Positions 63,311-64,000 of a stretch of 64,000 nucleotides of DNA are shown piece after piece. The stretch covers positions 17,239,851 through 17,303,850 of the forward strand of contig OZ024878.1 in NCBI GenBank assembly GCA_964017185.1, in the 5' to 3' direction. Source of the DNA: Rugalucina vietnamica. Its lineage: Eukaryota > Mollusca > Bivalvia > Lucinida > Lucinidae. The notes under the pieces were generated by a model that was given only the letters and a program-made list of their open reading frames with translations, was not told the origin of the DNA and made no database searches. The position numbers and the translations under genes are program-made. Every line of letters starts with the position of its first letter. Within the stretch, counting starts at the first letter, position 1.

Positions 63311-63477
63311 GAAGCATCCGTGGTGCAGTGGGTATGTTACTCGCCTTGTAAACCAGGGGGTCGCAGGTTCGATCCCGGGCTTCTTCAGTCCTTTGGATGG
63401 GACTATAAACCGAGGTCCTGTCTCCATATGACCTTAGCTGTTGGTGGGACGTTAAACATTAATCAACCAACCAACCA
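63311..63477 (+). mobile_element. tRNA-Thr-like SINE with target duplication
   Basis: The head has TGGTGCAGTGGGTA (A box), an anticodon-loop-like CTTGTAA and GGTTCGATCCC (B box), as in tRNA-Thr(TGT). It is followed by ATATGACCTTAGCTGTTG, GGGACGTTAAACATTAATC and a CAACC tail. TTATAACGGTAAA (63298-63310) and TTATAACGGTGAA (63478-63490) form a 13-bp TSD. The body and tail look like the Meta-domain type SINEs of bivalves, a recollection that could not be checked. Confidence 0.85.
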
Positions 63478-63656
63478 TTATAACGGTGAAACTGTGATGA
63501 AAGTCTACTACGATCGTCCGGGAACTATACCAAACTCGATGTACCTTAATAGTTGAACAAAACAAATGATAAACATAAAACATTTGGAAATACTTCAAAC
63601 TTACATTATTCAGGCAATTCTAGCTAAAACAGTGTTTCTGAGATAAAATTTCAAAT

Positions 63657-63820
63657 GAGCCGCTACATGAGAAAACCAACAATCTGGGTTTCCGACCAGG
63701 CCTGACACAAACCGGCCTGTACAGTCACAGAAGAAAGCTAAAAGCTTGAAAGTGTGAATAGAAATAGAAGAGGAATTGCACTATCTGTGTGGCGAAAACA
63801 AAAGCGCTGATCAGCTGATC
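63657..63820 (-). mobile_element. MITE-A truncated copy
   Basis: GAGCCGCTACATGAGAAAAC and the long side are present. It ends inside the core palindrome at GCTGATCAGCTGATC. The rest, to 64000, holds nothing recognised. Confidence 0.75.
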
Positions 63821-64000
63821 ATATTAATGATACGTCATTGTTTGAGTAAAAAATACGTATGGGCTTTTACGTAGAAACCTTTTTTCGATGCTTGAATTAA
63901 TTACATTACATCTACCTTTAATAGCATGCATTGAATGTCTCAGTGCAAAGTAGAATTTTATATCGGAATCTGTTTGATTTTATCAATTGCATGTACATTT

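Noticed and set aside
63311..63385. Functional tRNA-Thr gene
   Set aside because: It is followed by a SINE body and tail and bounded by a 13-bp target duplication; the acceptor stem does not close properly.

Overview
The window is eukaryotic, intron-rich, AT-rich and crowded with transposable-element debris. It most likely comes from a bivalve mollusc. That is an inference from three things: a TMEM183 orthologue, a PAN-like/C-type-lectin secreted protein and an animal AMT with metazoan intron structure; tRNA-derived SINEs with a shared 3' tail; and many short fold-back repeats of molluscan style. No species is claimed.

Layout. 1-2280: two head-to-head, 5'-overlapping fragments of one non-LTR retrotransposon (2A-like motif, PHD finger, APE endonuclease). 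4245-9317: a MULE DNA transposon with matching TIRs, a 10-bp target duplication and a minus-strand DDE transposase. 9882-10589: a TA-flanked repeat. 11288-24516 (+): the last four exons of TMEM183. Its 7.6-kb second intron is a four-level nest of transposons, and its last intron carries an exact 128-bp tandem array whose units hold an oestrogen-response-element-type palindrome. 24.5-34 kb: intergenic MITEs and minisatellites. 34087-37613 (-): a complete four-exon gene for a secreted PAN-like plus C-type-lectin protein (286 aa). 41252-55797 (-): a complete eleven-exon ammonium transporter (483 aa). Four of its exons (1, 3, 4, 7) have partial, mostly broken copies beside them. 55.9-64 kb: no gene seen, only MITEs, SINEs, fold-backs and simple repeats.

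Three repeat families account for much of the rest. MITE-A has about 235 bp, GAGCC...GGCTC ends, 4-bp target duplications and a long palindromic core (15 copies or pieces). Foldback-B has a GTGGGTAC palindrome in its middle (about 11 copies or pieces). A set of four YAG...CTR elements has 5-bp target duplications and looks hAT-like. The three host genes have no visible functional link: TMEM183 is a membrane/F-box-like protein of unclear role, the lectin is probably secreted, and AMT moves ammonium across membranes. All exon models were read from splice sites, reading phase and remembered family features; no alignment or transcript evidence was available.
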